In this document: positions 36,351 to 45,575 of the stretch, piece by piece | Position numbering within the stretch: position 1 is the stretch's first letter | Layout of the letters: each line of letters begins with the position of its first letter | Source: Pirellulales bacterium | Lineage (GTDB): Bacteria; Planctomycetota; Planctomycetia; Pirellulales; Lacipirellulaceae | Direction of reading: 5' to 3' | Length of the DNA: 55,207 bases | NCBI GenBank assembly: GCA_028279215.1 | Contig: JANQOF010000023.1 | Coordinates: forward strand, 1-55,207 | Notes under the pieces: model-generated | Seen by the model: the letters and a program-made list of their open reading frames with translations, nothing else | What the model was told of the DNA's origin: nothing | Database searches by the model: none | Position numbers and translations under genes: made by a program

Positions 36351-37739
36351 ATGAAACCACCTAAGGACCTATTCGGCCGACTCCCGACTGTCGCTGATCT
36401 GCTGGAAAACCCGCGCATCAAGGGATTGGTCGATCGTGTGCAGGAAATGGAGATCACCACCGGCGTACGGCAGTTTGTCGATCGCATGCGCGAAGAGGTA
36501 AGCCGTCGCGCACTGGACGCGCCAATACCTTCGATTGGCGAGCTGGCCGATCGGGCGGCGAGATTCATCCTGCGGCGGCACGCCACGGACCGGCCACAGG
36601 CGATCAATGCTACGGGTCAGCTTTGGTCGTCCGGGCTCACTGGGCCGCCACTTGCCGACGAGGCGCTCGCGTCGTTAACCGCCATGGCTCAGCACTACCA
36701 CCAGTCCGGCGACACGACTGCGGCGCGCCTGGTTGCCGAGTTGACAGGGGGGCAGGCCGCCTTACTGTTTTCGTCGCCGGCGGCAGCCGTACTGGCAACA
36801 CTTGGGGCGGCTGCCAATGGGCGCGCGATTGTCGTCGCGCGGGGCGAACTTGGCACCACCGACGGTGTGCGACTTACGAGTCTTGCCCAACAGACGAGTG
36901 TGCAACTCATCGAAGTCGGAGCCGCCGATTCGGTTTCTATCGACGACTACCGTGAACCGCTCGAGTCAGGCGCGGCGGTTTTGCTTCGCAACGAAGCGAT
37001 GCCTTATGCGTTGCGGGGACAGACTTGCCGTCCACCGGTTACTGAGCTGGTGAAGCTGGCCGACCAAAGCGGCTCGATGGTGATTCACAACATTGGGCGC
37101 GGACCACTGGCCCCACTGGCTGAGTCGGTGCCGCTCGACGTGGCCACGGTGGCGGAGAGTCTAGCCGCTGGCGTAGCACTAGTGATTGCGCGTGGCGATG
37201 GTTACACCGGAGGGCCACATTGCGGTATTGTTGTTGGTCGAAGCGAAGTGGTCGAACGACTAAAGCAATCGCCATTGACTGCCACCTTGATGCCCGACCC
37301 GCTGGTCCAAGCGGCCCTCGCAGGCACGCTATCGTTGTACCGCGATGCCGAGCGCGCCACTCTCGCCATTCCGGTGCTTGCGCGGCTTTCGACTCCGATC
37401 CTCAATTTGCAATCACGGGCCGAACGCATTGCGCCGCAAATCGAGGCAAGCAAAGGAGTCGTGTCGGCGACACCGGTGGAAATATCCGCCAGTGACGACC
37501 TAGGCGCCACGCGGCCCTTGCCCTCGTTCGGCGTGAACATCATTTGCCAAGCCGACCAGCAGGAGCAGTTACGGACTCAACTGCTGCAAGCTCGCCCACA
37601 ACTTGTTGGAGTTTGGAGCGGCGACCGAGTGCTGCTCGACTTGCGCACCGTCGATCCCGAAGACGACATCGCACTTGTCTCGGCGTTTGAACCTGCTGGC
37701 AAAATGGGGCAGCAGCAGAACGAAGCCAACGAAGGTTGA
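36351..37739 (+). CDS. SelA-like protein lacking the PLP lysine
   Basis: 462 residues with the full length and layout of L-seryl-tRNA(Sec) selenium transferase. The N-terminal helical part has LPTVADLLENPRIKGLV, the core opens with INATGQLWSSGLTGPPLADEAL (INATG...APLA in SelA), and later comes RGDGYTGGPHCGIVVG. In active SelA that last motif reads SGDKLLGGPQAG, with the lysine binding PLP; here the position is G284. Another SelA mark, the D-x-R active-site area, is also not obvious. It may be a non-PLP relative or a partner protein; automated tools would probably call it selA. No selB, tRNA-Sec or SECIS-bearing gene is in the window. Confidence 0.85.
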   Translation: MKPPKDLFGRLPTVADLLENPRIKGLVDRVQEMEITTGVRQFVDRMREEVSRRALDAPIPSIGELADRAARFILRRHATDRPQAINATGQLWSSGLTGPPLADEALASLTAMAQHYHQSGDTTAARLVAELTGGQAALLFSSPAAAVLATLGAAANGRAIVVARGELGTTDGVRLTSLAQQTSVQLIEVGAADSVSIDDYREPLESGAAVLLRNEAMPYALRGQTCRPPVTELVKLADQSGSMVIHNIGRGPLAPLAESVPLDVATVAESLAAGVALVIARGDGYTGGPHCGIVVGRSEVVERLKQSPLTATLMPDPLVQAALAGTLSLYRDAERATLAIPVLARLSTPILNLQSRAERIAPQIEASKGVVSATPVEISASDDLGATRPLPSFGVNIICQADQQEQLRTQLLQARPQLVGVWSGDRVLLDLRTVDPEDDIALVSAFEPAGKMGQQQNEANEG

Positions 37740-38112
37740 GTTTGCGGATGCGGAATCTGGCAGTTGATTAGCCCATTTGGGTGGTGGCTTTCTCGACACA
37801 ACTTCGCCAAGAACTTTTCCAGAAAATTCGAGTGGTGGCGCCGCGATTTGGTGTAGAATGACGTGCCTTATCGCGGGCGGACAACCCTCTTTCGATTCCG
37901 CAGCCTTGATTGACCTATTGGCGCCTTAAATCGACGAGTTCCTCGTTCGATCATAGCGTTGGACAGAGATCGTGGGCCACGTAACGTCCCTTGCTGCGGC
38001 AACGCAGCTTTCCATTCCTTTCACACGTGCTCAATTAGGTTGGAAGTAGTGGTAGGTGCGCGGAGGCGTTTACCACGACGCCAGTCTTAACGTGCTCGGC
38101 AAGGAGAGAACC
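37740..38112. other. Upstream region of the small helical protein gene
   Basis: 373 nt without a recognisable gene. A GTAGAAT near 37854 could be a -10 box but no good -35 lies at the right distance. The ribosome site AAGGAG (38101-38106) for the next gene is at its right end. Confidence 0.4.
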
Positions 38113-38580
38113 ATGTTAGTTCACGCCAAAGACTCGTCGCAGGTTAGTCAAAGCTGGATGGAACACCAGTCGCTCGAGCACATCAAACGAGCGTTGCGGG
38201 TAACTGTCAAATGGACCACACCCACCATCACTTACAATCGCAAGCTGTCGAGCGTGGCGTTTGCGATGGAGTGCTTTGCCCGACACCTGGAGCGATTGAT
38301 GTCGATCGAAGAGGAAGACGGCTACATGCGCATCGTGGCGGACGCCAAACCGAACAAGGCCAAGAAGATTGCTGCTTTGCGCGCCGACCACACCCGCTTC
38401 CGCCAACAAGTAGCCGAGCTTTCTCTCGAGCTGGACGAGTTGGACGATTGGCAGGACGACGAACTCGATCGCATTTGCGCCGACATCGAGTGCTTGCTCG
38501 ATCAGGTGGACGAGCACGATCGGGCCGAGGTCCGTCTGCTGCAGGATGCGATGCTACTGGACGAAGGTGTTGGCGATTAA
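38113..38580 (+). CDS. Small helical protein, possibly hemerythrin-like
   Basis: 155 residues; the ATG at 38113 follows AAGGAG by 6 nt. The protein looks all-helical and charged. Histidines and acids occur in helix-like spacing (ECFARHLERLMSIEEEDGY, LRADHTRFRQQV, QVDEHDRAEVRLLQDAM), reminiscent of HHE hemerythrin domains that bind a di-iron centre, but I cannot match all ligands, so this is tentative. The next gene, on the same strand, begins about 170 nt downstream. Confidence 0.65.
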   Translation: MLVHAKDSSQVSQSWMEHQSLEHIKRALRVTVKWTTPTITYNRKLSSVAFAMECFARHLERLMSIEEEDGYMRIVADAKPNKAKKIAALRADHTRFRQQVAELSLELDELDDWQDDELDRICADIECLLDQVDEHDRAEVRLLQDAMLLDEGVGD

Positions 38581-38751
38581 CCGCGGCGTGGTCCGATTAC
38601 AAGGGCCCACCCTAGGTACATCGCGCGGATAGATGTCGAGATTTCCGGTTTTCTCCGCTCGCCCAAATGGGATGTCTTTGGGTAGAATTGGGGTAGTGGC
38701 TTCACGAAGCTGCTTGCCATTCCCAGACGATCCTGCTGCGATGAGTAAACC

Positions 38752-39501
38752 ATGCCCAAACGGCCGGAACACCTCGACGACCTGTTTGACGATTGGCCTT
38801 ACGAATTTGGCGAAGTGGTGGCCCGGAAGACTCGTGGGCGAGACGGACGCGAGGTGCTGCAATTGCGCATCGATCTTGGCGTCATGCAGCTCGAGACGAC
38901 GGGCCGTCCGGATGGTGAGTTGCCCGGCGGGCACGCGACCTACCTCGACTATCTGGAGCAGCAGTTCGCGGACGATCAAGAAGGGTTTGAACTCGACGAG
39001 GTCCGTTGCGTCGAGATCGATCGCGAATTCGTGCAGTACTATCACCGCCGCATCGCCTGGTTGTCGCTAGGTCAATTCGAACAAGCGGTGGCCGACGCCG
39101 ATCACACTTTGGCGTTGATGGACTTTTCGTCGCTGCACACCCCGCACTCCGAATGGGCGGAGATGCACGAACAATACCGTCCGTTTGTGCTTTTCCATCG
39201 GGTGCAGGCTGCCGCGCTGGCGGCGCTGGAAATGTTGAACCCCAAGGCCGCCGTGGTGGAGATAGAAGACGGGATGGAGCAGATCGAAGAAGCCTACCAA
39301 CTGCTCGGGGCCGAAGACGCCGACTTGCGGGAAGACGAATTTCTCGTGCGACTCGGCGAGATGAAGCGTTCTCTCGAACAGCAATACGAAGTTGAGCCAC
39401 CGCTAGCAAAGCAGTTGGCCGAAGCGATCGCCAGCGAGCAATACGAGCTAGCAGCCGAGCTCCGCGACCGCATCGCTGGTCATCGTGGCCCCAAGCGATA
39501 G
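38752..39501 (+). CDS. UvrB/UvrC (UVR) motif-containing protein
   Basis: 249 residues. The clearest part is the C-terminal UVR motif (LAKQLAEAIASEQYELAAELRDRI), a helical hairpin used by UvrB, UvrC, McsA and ClpC for protein contacts. The N-terminal two thirds (LQLRIDLGVMQLETTGRPDG, YYHRRIAWLSLGQFEQAVADADHTL) has TPR-like helices and no recognised enzyme motif. No signal peptide. It is likely an adaptor protein; its partner is unknown. Confidence 0.8.
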   Translation: MPKRPEHLDDLFDDWPYEFGEVVARKTRGRDGREVLQLRIDLGVMQLETTGRPDGELPGGHATYLDYLEQQFADDQEGFELDEVRCVEIDREFVQYYHRRIAWLSLGQFEQAVADADHTLALMDFSSLHTPHSEWAEMHEQYRPFVLFHRVQAAALAALEMLNPKAAVVEIEDGMEQIEEAYQLLGAEDADLREDEFLVRLGEMKRSLEQQYEVEPPLAKQLAEAIASEQYELAAELRDRIAGHRGPKR

Positions 39502-39852
39502 TGCACGACGCCGTGCGTTATCGAGCTAGCGGCCGTAAACTCTGACCAGCCTGCCTCGTCGCGCACTGTAACGCACCCGTAATTACAACGTCTTGCATTC
39601 CCTACATGGAACGAACCGACGTGCTAGCTTCGCGATACTCAGGAATCGTAGGCACTTCAAGGTCAGGGCATGAAATTATCGGCTGAGCGACTGACCATTG
39701 GCATGGTTCGTGCGTATAACTTGCCGTGGGGAGCGGCGAGTGATTCAGCCATCGCTCTCGCAGATGGAGCTTGCGGAGCAAGCCAGCCCACAACCGGCAG
39801 CCACCGAACTGTGGGCGCCTTTTCTTAGCCATCAACCAAGGGAGTGACGAAG
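39502..39852. other. Upstream region of csrA
   Basis: 351 nt with no convincing gene; a leftward frame of 77 codons reads as random. AAGGGAG just before 39853 is the csrA ribosome site. I see no clear promoter pair. Confidence 0.4.
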
Positions 39853-40158
39853 ATGTTGGTTCTTACTCGCAAGTCGAACGAAAAGATTCGCATTGGCGAT
39901 GACATCGTTATTACGGTGCTTCGCACCAAGGGCAAAGCTGTGCGACTAGGTATCGAGGCACCAAACGACATGCGTGTGTTGCGTGGCGAGATTGCGTTCG
40001 ATCAGTCGGACGCCGAAGAAGCCGATTGCCATACCAAGAATCGTGTGGCTCACGCACGCATTCCTCGCGAGCAAGTTTCGCAAGTGATTCCGCAACTTGT
40101 GTCGAGTGACGGTCCGCTCAGCGGATTTGTCAATAGCGTTGCTTCAGGGATGGAGTGA
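39853..40158 (+). CDS. csrA: Carbon storage regulator CsrA, copy 1
   Basis: 101 residues from the ATG at 39853 (AAGGGAG upstream); an in-frame ATG 9 nt earlier is less likely. CsrA binds GGA-containing hairpins in mRNA leaders and alters translation. The beta-barrel core MLVLTRKSNEKIRIGDDI, then VRLGIEAPNDMRVLRGEI, is intact, including the L4 and R44-type RNA contacts. The tail of about 50 residues is longer than in E. coli (61 residues in total), as is common in planctomycetes. It ends 29 nt inside the convergent lipoprotein gene. A second csrA lies 9 kb away. Confidence 0.95.
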   Translation: MLVLTRKSNEKIRIGDDIVITVLRTKGKAVRLGIEAPNDMRVLRGEIAFDQSDAEEADCHTKNRVAHARIPREQVSQVIPQLVSSDGPLSGFVNSVASGME

Positions 40159-42205
40159 TTGGCGGCGATTGCTGAGTGGCGTGGCTGTGGGATTCGCCTT
40201 CGGTTAGTTGGGCCGACGCCATTTGCACGTCGGTCTCTGGCAGCGGGAATCGCTTGAGTTCGACCAGTTGCTCCATCAAGATGCGTCGCACTTCCAAGAC
40301 GCTTTGTGGATGTCGATGGACCCCCAGGTGATCGGCCTCGACAACCAACTGCGAAGCGACGTTAGGCAGCCCGTCAAGCCGAGCACTCTCGAGCGATACG
40401 ACTCCATCGCCGTCTTTGCTGAACCACTGCCGGAGTCCGCTGGATGTTTGCCGCCCCGCGATGTTGTGGAATCGCACCCAAGGCCCAGGTTCCGCCGAAC
40501 GTAGCTTGTGGAGCAATACCGAATCGGGATCGAGCGAGTCGATGCTCGTGCGAATCTGTAGCGGGGCGTCAGGGCGAAAGTAACCCGGGTTGTTGGTCAG
40601 TAATGCCTGACGACGCGTAACTAACTTCATCGGCATGCGAATCAGGTTGTTGCCCACCCATTGCGTCACATCGTTGGCCAGCTTGCTGCCGCGGTGTGGC
40701 GTTCCGATAGTGACGACGCGCCGCACCGAAGGATTCGGCTGAAAGTAGAAAGCCTGCTCCAACTCGCGCTTCAGTTCGGGATCAGCCCGAAGTTCGCCGA
40801 ACGGCCGGTCGCTCATCGTGGCCCAGAACTGGTTGCCGCTGTCGATGCTCTGCAACTTCGATACAAGTCCACCCATGCTGTGGCCGACAAGCACCGTTTG
40901 GTCGAGCGCTACTTGAGTAGCCGTTGGGTCGACGACGCGCCGCATGGCCTTCAGATCCCTTCGCATCTGGGAAGCGCTTATCCAGAAAGGTTGCCCAGTT
41001 GGGTAGAGGTAGAACCAGAACTGATAGTGCTCGCGGACGAAAGGGTCGCTGCGCAGGTCGTTGAACATTTCCATCCAAGTCACTGGGCTCGACCAAAGCC
41101 CGTGCACCATCACCACGGGCATCTTATTAGGATCAAATGGCTCGAGCATGTACAGGCCTTGCAAACGCTCGACCTCGCCGGGTGTGAAGAGTCCTGTGGT
41201 GGATACCTTTTCAATTTCGAAGTCGGGTTGATTCAGAAAGTAGGCTAGCGGAGTCGTTAAGTCCGATTCCAGCGGGACCCGGGTCTCACCCACGGTGAGC
41301 ATTTGGCGATCGAGTGGGTCGTGCAATTCCAACACGAACTGCGGCGTCGACGCGTCGTCGGCCGAATTCCTCAACCCAACTTCATTTGGCCTGCGGTTGA
41401 TCTTTAGGAACGCAGTGAGCGGAAACGTGAGCTTGTCGGGGTAGAACTTCTCAGCGCCCGTTTCGCCCTGGTGGCTACGCCGCTCCGCGATAATCGGCAC
41501 ACCGAGCCCGTAGGTGTGGTAGTGGTTCCGCAGCCCGGCGATCTGATAGTCGCTGACGAACTTAAAGTTGTCGAAGTCCTCGGCGTGCCAGCCCGAACTG
41601 TACAGCACGATGTCGAAAGTGCAGCGATGCCCGACGGTCTGCACGGTGCCTTGCATGCCGGGACGCAAGTTGCCATCGGCCTGTACGAGTCGCAACGTGC
41701 TCTCAAGCGACTGATTGTAAAGGTCGCACACCCCGCGAAATTGTGGGTCGTACGGGTTGAGAGTTTCGGCTTGCTGCTGATCGAACAAATAGTCGTAGGC
41801 GTACAGCAACGACGTACTGAAGTACGACATGGCCTCCGAACGGTCGCGGTCCTCGGCCCGCTTGCCCGCGATGTACGCAAGTTCGGCGATCGAGTACTGT
41901 AGCTCGCGATTCGGATCGCTCTCATACACCTGCGAGAGCCGTGTAATGGTGGCCGATAGATCGCGCTTGGCGAGGTCTTCCAGCGCGTATCGGCGAAGTA
42001 CCTGGGCAGTCCGAGCGGATGGCTTGGGGCCTTCCTCGGAGAACAACTGCAGGTTCGACGCGAGCGGATTACGCGGCTGGGTGCGAACACTCATCCACTT
42101 GCCTCCGGTCGAAGCACATCCTACCGCCGAGAGCAAGAGCAGTCCGAGCCAGACCCTGCGCCCACGTTTTGCACCGAGATCGTCTTGGATTGAAGTGGGC
42201 AACAT
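40130..42205 (-). CDS. Lipoprotein with alpha/beta-hydrolase (esterase/lipase) domain
   Basis: 691 residues. A lipoprotein leader ends in LLLLSAVGC (C30), so it should be lipid-anchored after export. Residues about 60-340 are helical, TPR-like at first, then beta-rich. The hydrolase domain starts with VVMVHGLWSSPVTW (oxyanion HG). The nucleophile is in LVGHSMGGLVSK, GTPHRG follows, a probable acid is in SKDGDGVVSLESA, and the histidine in VEADHLGVHRHP. Likely an outer-surface lipase or esterase. It converges on csrA with a 29-nt overlap. Confidence 0.9.
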   Translation of the reverse strand: MLPTSIQDDLGAKRGRRVWLGLLLLSAVGCASTGGKWMSVRTQPRNPLASNLQLFSEEGPKPSARTAQVLRRYALEDLAKRDLSATITRLSQVYESDPNRELQYSIAELAYIAGKRAEDRDRSEAMSYFSTSLLYAYDYLFDQQQAETLNPYDPQFRGVCDLYNQSLESTLRLVQADGNLRPGMQGTVQTVGHRCTFDIVLYSSGWHAEDFDNFKFVSDYQIAGLRNHYHTYGLGVPIIAERRSHQGETGAEKFYPDKLTFPLTAFLKINRRPNEVGLRNSADDASTPQFVLELHDPLDRQMLTVGETRVPLESDLTTPLAYFLNQPDFEIEKVSTTGLFTPGEVERLQGLYMLEPFDPNKMPVVMVHGLWSSPVTWMEMFNDLRSDPFVREHYQFWFYLYPTGQPFWISASQMRRDLKAMRRVVDPTATQVALDQTVLVGHSMGGLVSKLQSIDSGNQFWATMSDRPFGELRADPELKRELEQAFYFQPNPSVRRVVTIGTPHRGSKLANDVTQWVGNNLIRMPMKLVTRRQALLTNNPGYFRPDAPLQIRTSIDSLDPDSVLLHKLRSAEPGPWVRFHNIAGRQTSSGLRQWFSKDGDGVVSLESARLDGLPNVASQLVVEADHLGVHRHPQSVLEVRRILMEQLVELKRFPLPETDVQMASAQLTEGESHSHATQQSPPITPSLKQRY

Positions 42206-42437
42206 CCGTCAAGTCACGTACTTACGAAACGGTAACCGGACGCGTCGATGAGAAGGGTCCGCGGCGGCGGACCATAGAGATCTGACAGCATTGGGTCAAC
42301 GCGAATGAACGACGAGTGCATGCTAGCGGGTGCTCGTAACTCGGCGTTGACCCGCACAGTCAATTATCTATACTCCGCCCGCTTGTCTTATCGGCGTCGA
42401 CCAGGGGGCGTACTGTCGCGAATAGTGGAAGGGATGC

Positions 42438-43238
42438 GTGGGAGCCATGAGCACCGGATGGGTGGATATTCATTGTCATTTGACGCCGGGCATTGACGAC
42501 GGCGCCAAGGACGAGGCCGACGCGCTCGCCATGGCCAGGTTAGCGGTGGCCGAGGGCACCGCCACCGTAATTTGCACGCCGCATCAGCTTGGCAACTACC
42601 GCCAAAATGAGGGCGCCGACATCCGTGGTCGGGTGCAGGCGCTGCAAGAGTTGCTCAATGCCAACGCGGTGTCGCTCGTAGTGCTGCCTGGCGCTGACGT
42701 GCGGATTGAAGACGACATGCCCCAGTTGCTTGACACTAGCGAGGTGCTGACGCTGGGTGACCACGGAAAGCACGTGCTGCTCGAGCTTCCCCACGAGATT
42801 TACTTTCCCCTCGAGCCAGTGCTCGACGCTCTTGCCAAACGTGGCATGGTAGGCGTGCTGTCGCATCCGGAACGCAACCTGGGCGTCATGCGAAAGCCAC
42901 AGCTTGTCGAGCCACTCGTGGAGCGCGGTTGCTTGATGCAAGTGACCACCGGCAGCCTGACTGGTTCGTTCGGGCCCGACTGCCAGCAAATCGCAGAGCG
43001 CATCGTGGCACAGGGGCTGGTTCACTTTCTCGCCACCGACGCTCACGGCCCAAAGTCACGGCGGCCGCTGTTTCGTGAAGCGTTCGAGAGGGCCGCGCAG
43101 CTAGCCGGTGAGTCGGCCGCCATCGCGATGTGCCGCGACAATCCACGTTTGGTCGCCGAAGGCAAAGCCGTTGCCTGCGGGCCTATTGCAGTGAATCCTT
43201 CACGTCAGGGCTGGAAGTTTTGGAAAAGGGCCGGTTGA
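42438..43238 (+). CDS. PHP-domain tyrosine-protein phosphatase (CpsB/YwqE-like)
   Basis: 266 residues. Metal-binding motifs: DIHCHLTPGIDDGAKD near residue 10, VICTPHQ near 45, LLELPHE near 115, LSHPERN near 140, and a late FLATDAHG. These match CpsB/Wzb-type manganese phosphatases that act on tyrosine kinases of capsule or exopolysaccharide synthesis. The start is taken as the GTG at 42438 (GGAAGGG 4 nt upstream); the ATG at 42447 is an alternative. No kinase or polysaccharide gene is adjacent. It overlaps the next gene by one base (TGATG), so the two are translationally coupled. Confidence 0.9.
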   Translation: MGAMSTGWVDIHCHLTPGIDDGAKDEADALAMARLAVAEGTATVICTPHQLGNYRQNEGADIRGRVQALQELLNANAVSLVVLPGADVRIEDDMPQLLDTSEVLTLGDHGKHVLLELPHEIYFPLEPVLDALAKRGMVGVLSHPERNLGVMRKPQLVEPLVERGCLMQVTTGSLTGSFGPDCQQIAERIVAQGLVHFLATDAHGPKSRRPLFREAFERAAQLAGESAAIAMCRDNPRLVAEGKAVACGPIAVNPSRQGWKFWKRAG

Positions 43239-44029
43239 TGCGAGTGGTTTCGCGACGCGCGTTTTGCAAGCAGGCGGTCGCCGCCGGCGCCATGGGGTTG
43301 GGCATGGCAACCTCGGCCTGGGCTGCGCCTGAATGGATCGATCAACGCCAGGTAGGGCCTTTCATTTGCCAAGCGGCGTTTCCGTTAGCTGGCCACGAAG
43401 CCATGTTGGCCGAGCTGTCGCCCCTCGAACAGGAACTTCGCCGCGTACTTGCCGTCCAGCCGTGCAAAGCGCCAATCTACCTGCATTTGATGGCCAACCG
43501 CGCGCAGCACACGGCCTACATTGCCGAGCGATTTCCGGAGGTACCTTACCGCCAAGCGCTGTTCATTAAGCAAGATGGGCGGTCGAGCGTGTTTGCCTAC
43601 TTGAACGACGAACTCGACGTCGACGTGCGGCACGAGTGTACGCACGCACTACTGCACGCCGATCTGCCGATGGTACCACTATGGCTCGACGAAGGTATGG
43701 CTGAATATTTCGAGGTAGCCAAGCCGCTCCGCGGACGTCATCATCCGCACCTCCGTAAACTGAAACGGGGACTGAAGTTTGGCAGAATACCCAACATGCA
43801 AGCGCTCGAGCGCAAGGCAAGTCTCGAGGACCTGTCGGCCAGCGACTACAGGTTCGCTTGGGCTTGGACGCACTACATGTTGCATGGGCCGGTCGCCGCG
43901 CATGCGGAACTCGTGAACTTCCTCAACGACATTCGTACCAACACCGCGCCAGGGCTGCTTTCGGAGCGACTTGCGCGGGCTATTCCCAACGTCGAACAGC
44001 AACTGATCAACCATTTCCGGCACCTGTGA
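43238..44029 (+). CDS. Tat-exported zinc metallopeptidase (HExxH)
   Basis: 263 residues from the ATG at 43238, which overlaps the phosphatase stop. The leader is a Tat signal with twin arginines (SRRAFCKQAVAAGAMGLGMATSAWA). The mature part has the gluzincin pattern HECTHALLHADLPMVPLWLDEGMAEYF: H-E-x-x-H and the third ligand E in DEGMAEY, as in DUF1570-type peptidases. Tat export suggests that it folds, perhaps with its metal, before leaving the cytoplasm. Its pairing with a PHP phosphatase may be functional, but no substrate is indicated. Confidence 0.85.
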   Translation: MRVVSRRAFCKQAVAAGAMGLGMATSAWAAPEWIDQRQVGPFICQAAFPLAGHEAMLAELSPLEQELRRVLAVQPCKAPIYLHLMANRAQHTAYIAERFPEVPYRQALFIKQDGRSSVFAYLNDELDVDVRHECTHALLHADLPMVPLWLDEGMAEYFEVAKPLRGRHHPHLRKLKRGLKFGRIPNMQALERKASLEDLSASDYRFAWAWTHYMLHGPVAAHAELVNFLNDIRTNTAPGLLSERLARAIPNVEQQLINHFRHL

Positions 44030-44319
44030 TGCCGCCAGCTAGCACGCAGGCTTTTCCCAATCGTTAAAGTTCGTCAAAGTTCCCACGCGGGCTGAAGCGC
44101 CAGCATCCACCACACCGATATCCCAAAGGAGGACCCGCACCAACTTGGCCAGGCTGCGGCGATGCACGAAGCGAGCTTGGCGACACGCCCACTGGGCAAA
44201 TGACTATTCCAGCAGGGGGACAGTGGATTGCGGTTGAAGAGATGCTCGCGTCGGTCGCAGACTACGGCGACTGGCGGTACTCTTCGCACCGAACCTTTTA
44301 AGGACAAGAGGTGATTGAA

Positions 44320-44856
44320 ATGAAGCTTATCACATTGCAGCGTGCGGCTGCCGCGATCGCTTGCATCGGCATGATCGTACCGTCGACTGCACTATCGACC
44401 GAGCCGGGCCAATCGCCGGCTGCCAACGGTGTCGACATCGCACTATCCGATGGCGGGTTGTTCGTTGGCCAGATTGTCGACGCCCACGGCGCAGCGCAAG
44501 CTGAGTCGGAAGTCGTTGTGTTGTACCAAGGCAAGGAAGTGGTTCGCACCGTGACCGACGAGCGGGGGGTATTCGCCGCCAAAGGGTTACGCGGTGGTCA
44601 GTATGAAGTCATGACCGAAGGTTGCGCGGCGCCCTGTCGCTTGTGGACCGCTCAAACCGCTCCACCGGCAGCCCGTCCGGCCGCGTTGATCGTCACTAAT
44701 GTGGATGTCGTGAACGGTCAGTACGGCAGCATTGCCCCTCCAGGTGGTGTGCTAGGATGGATGCAGTCGCATCCGTTGCTTGTCGCGGGTATCGTGGTGA
44801 CGGCCATCGCGGTGCCGGTCGCCATCGCCGCGGACGACGACGATTCGTCAAGCTGA
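44320..44856 (+). CDS. Secreted regulatory-domain protein, tandem paralogue 1
   Basis: 178 residues from the ATG at 44320 (AAGAGG 7 nt before; a GTG at 44311 is an alternative). Order: signal peptide (LQRAAAAIACIGMIVPSTALS), a carboxypeptidase-regulatory-like domain (LFVGQIVDAHGAAQAESEVV through RGVFAAKGLRGGQYEV), a CRLWTAQTAPP motif, then a hydrophobic helix (LLVAGIVVTAIAVPVAIA) and an acidic end DDDDSSS. The C-terminal helix suggests anchoring in a membrane. The gene at 45009 repeats this layout. An intrinsic terminator follows. Confidence 0.8.
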   Translation: MKLITLQRAAAAIACIGMIVPSTALSTEPGQSPAANGVDIALSDGGLFVGQIVDAHGAAQAESEVVVLYQGKEVVRTVTDERGVFAAKGLRGGQYEVMTEGCAAPCRLWTAQTAPPAARPAALIVTNVDVVNGQYGSIAPPGGVLGWMQSHPLLVAGIVVTAIAVPVAIAADDDDSSS

Positions 44857-44883
44857 TAGCAATCGAACCTGACTAGAGCACAT

Positions 44884-44929
44884 CAACCCCGCAGGCCACT
44901 AGTTCGGCCAGCGGGGTTGCTCTTTTCTC
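44884..44929 (+). terminator. Intrinsic terminator after paralogue 1
   Basis: A 9-bp GC-rich stem, CAACCCCGC (44884-44892) with GCGGGGTTG (44911-44919), is followed by CTCTTTTCTC. It lies 28 nt after the stop, so the two tandem paralogues are probably transcribed separately. Confidence 0.85.
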
Positions 44930-45008
44930 GTGCCGCGAATCTCGTTAAAGTTCGCGCGCAAGGCCAGATTCCTTTGGCTCTCTTCGATCGCGTTTTAGGA
45001 GGCTCCTC

Positions 45009-45575
45009 ATGTCGTGCTCGCTCCATTACCGACAGATCGTCGGTATGCTTACCGCCGTTTCGCTGCTTGTCGCGCAGAAGTCGATCGCGGCAGACGGATT
45101 GGCCGCAAAACCCGAGCCCGTGCCTACCATCAACACGGTGGACGTCATTCTTGGCGGCGGCGGAGTGATGCAGGGTTACGTGGTGGATGCTCAAGGGGTG
45201 CCTCAGGCGGACGTCGAGATCACGCTGACGACCGACAATCGGGAGCAAGTGACGAGTCGCTCCGACGAAAAAGGCCGGTTTGGCTATCGTGGGATTGAAG
45301 GTGGATCGTATCAATTGACCACCGAACACGGCGTGGTGCTCTGCCGAGCTTGGACCGCTACAACTGCGCCGCCTCGATCGGCGGCGACGATGCTGCTAGT
45401 ACACGACCAGGATCTAGTCCGTGGTCAGTGGGCCGCGCCCGCTGGCGTAAATGGTGCCGTGAGTCGCATGAAGCGAGTGATGACCAACCCTTTCGCCGTT
45501 GCCGCGATTGTTGGTGCCGCGGTCGCCATTCCCGTGGCCGTGCATAATGCCAATCAGGACGACTCGGGCAGCTAG
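45009..45575 (+). CDS. Secreted regulatory-domain protein, tandem paralogue 2
   Basis: 188 residues; AGGAGG lies 7 nt before the ATG. Same layout as its neighbour: signal peptide (GMLTAVSLLVAQKSIAA), regulatory-like domain (VMQGYVVDAQGVPQADVEIT through GRFGYRGIEGGSYQL), CRAWTATTAPP, a C-terminal helix (AVAAIVGAAVAIPVAV) and the end QDDSGS. Sequence identity between the two is modest outside these blocks, so the duplication is old. A 13-nt sequence, TCGTTAAAGTTCG, lies upstream of each gene (44061 and 44942). Confidence 0.8.
   Translation: MSCSLHYRQIVGMLTAVSLLVAQKSIAADGLAAKPEPVPTINTVDVILGGGGVMQGYVVDAQGVPQADVEITLTTDNREQVTSRSDEKGRFGYRGIEGGSYQLTTEHGVVLCRAWTATTAPPRSAATMLLVHDQDLVRGQWAAPAGVNGAVSRMKRVMTNPFAVAAIVGAAVAIPVAVHNANQDDSGS

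Noticed and set aside
44074..44307. 77-codon leftward frame
   Set aside because: Lies in the leader of paralogue 1, with no ribosome site and random-looking sequence.
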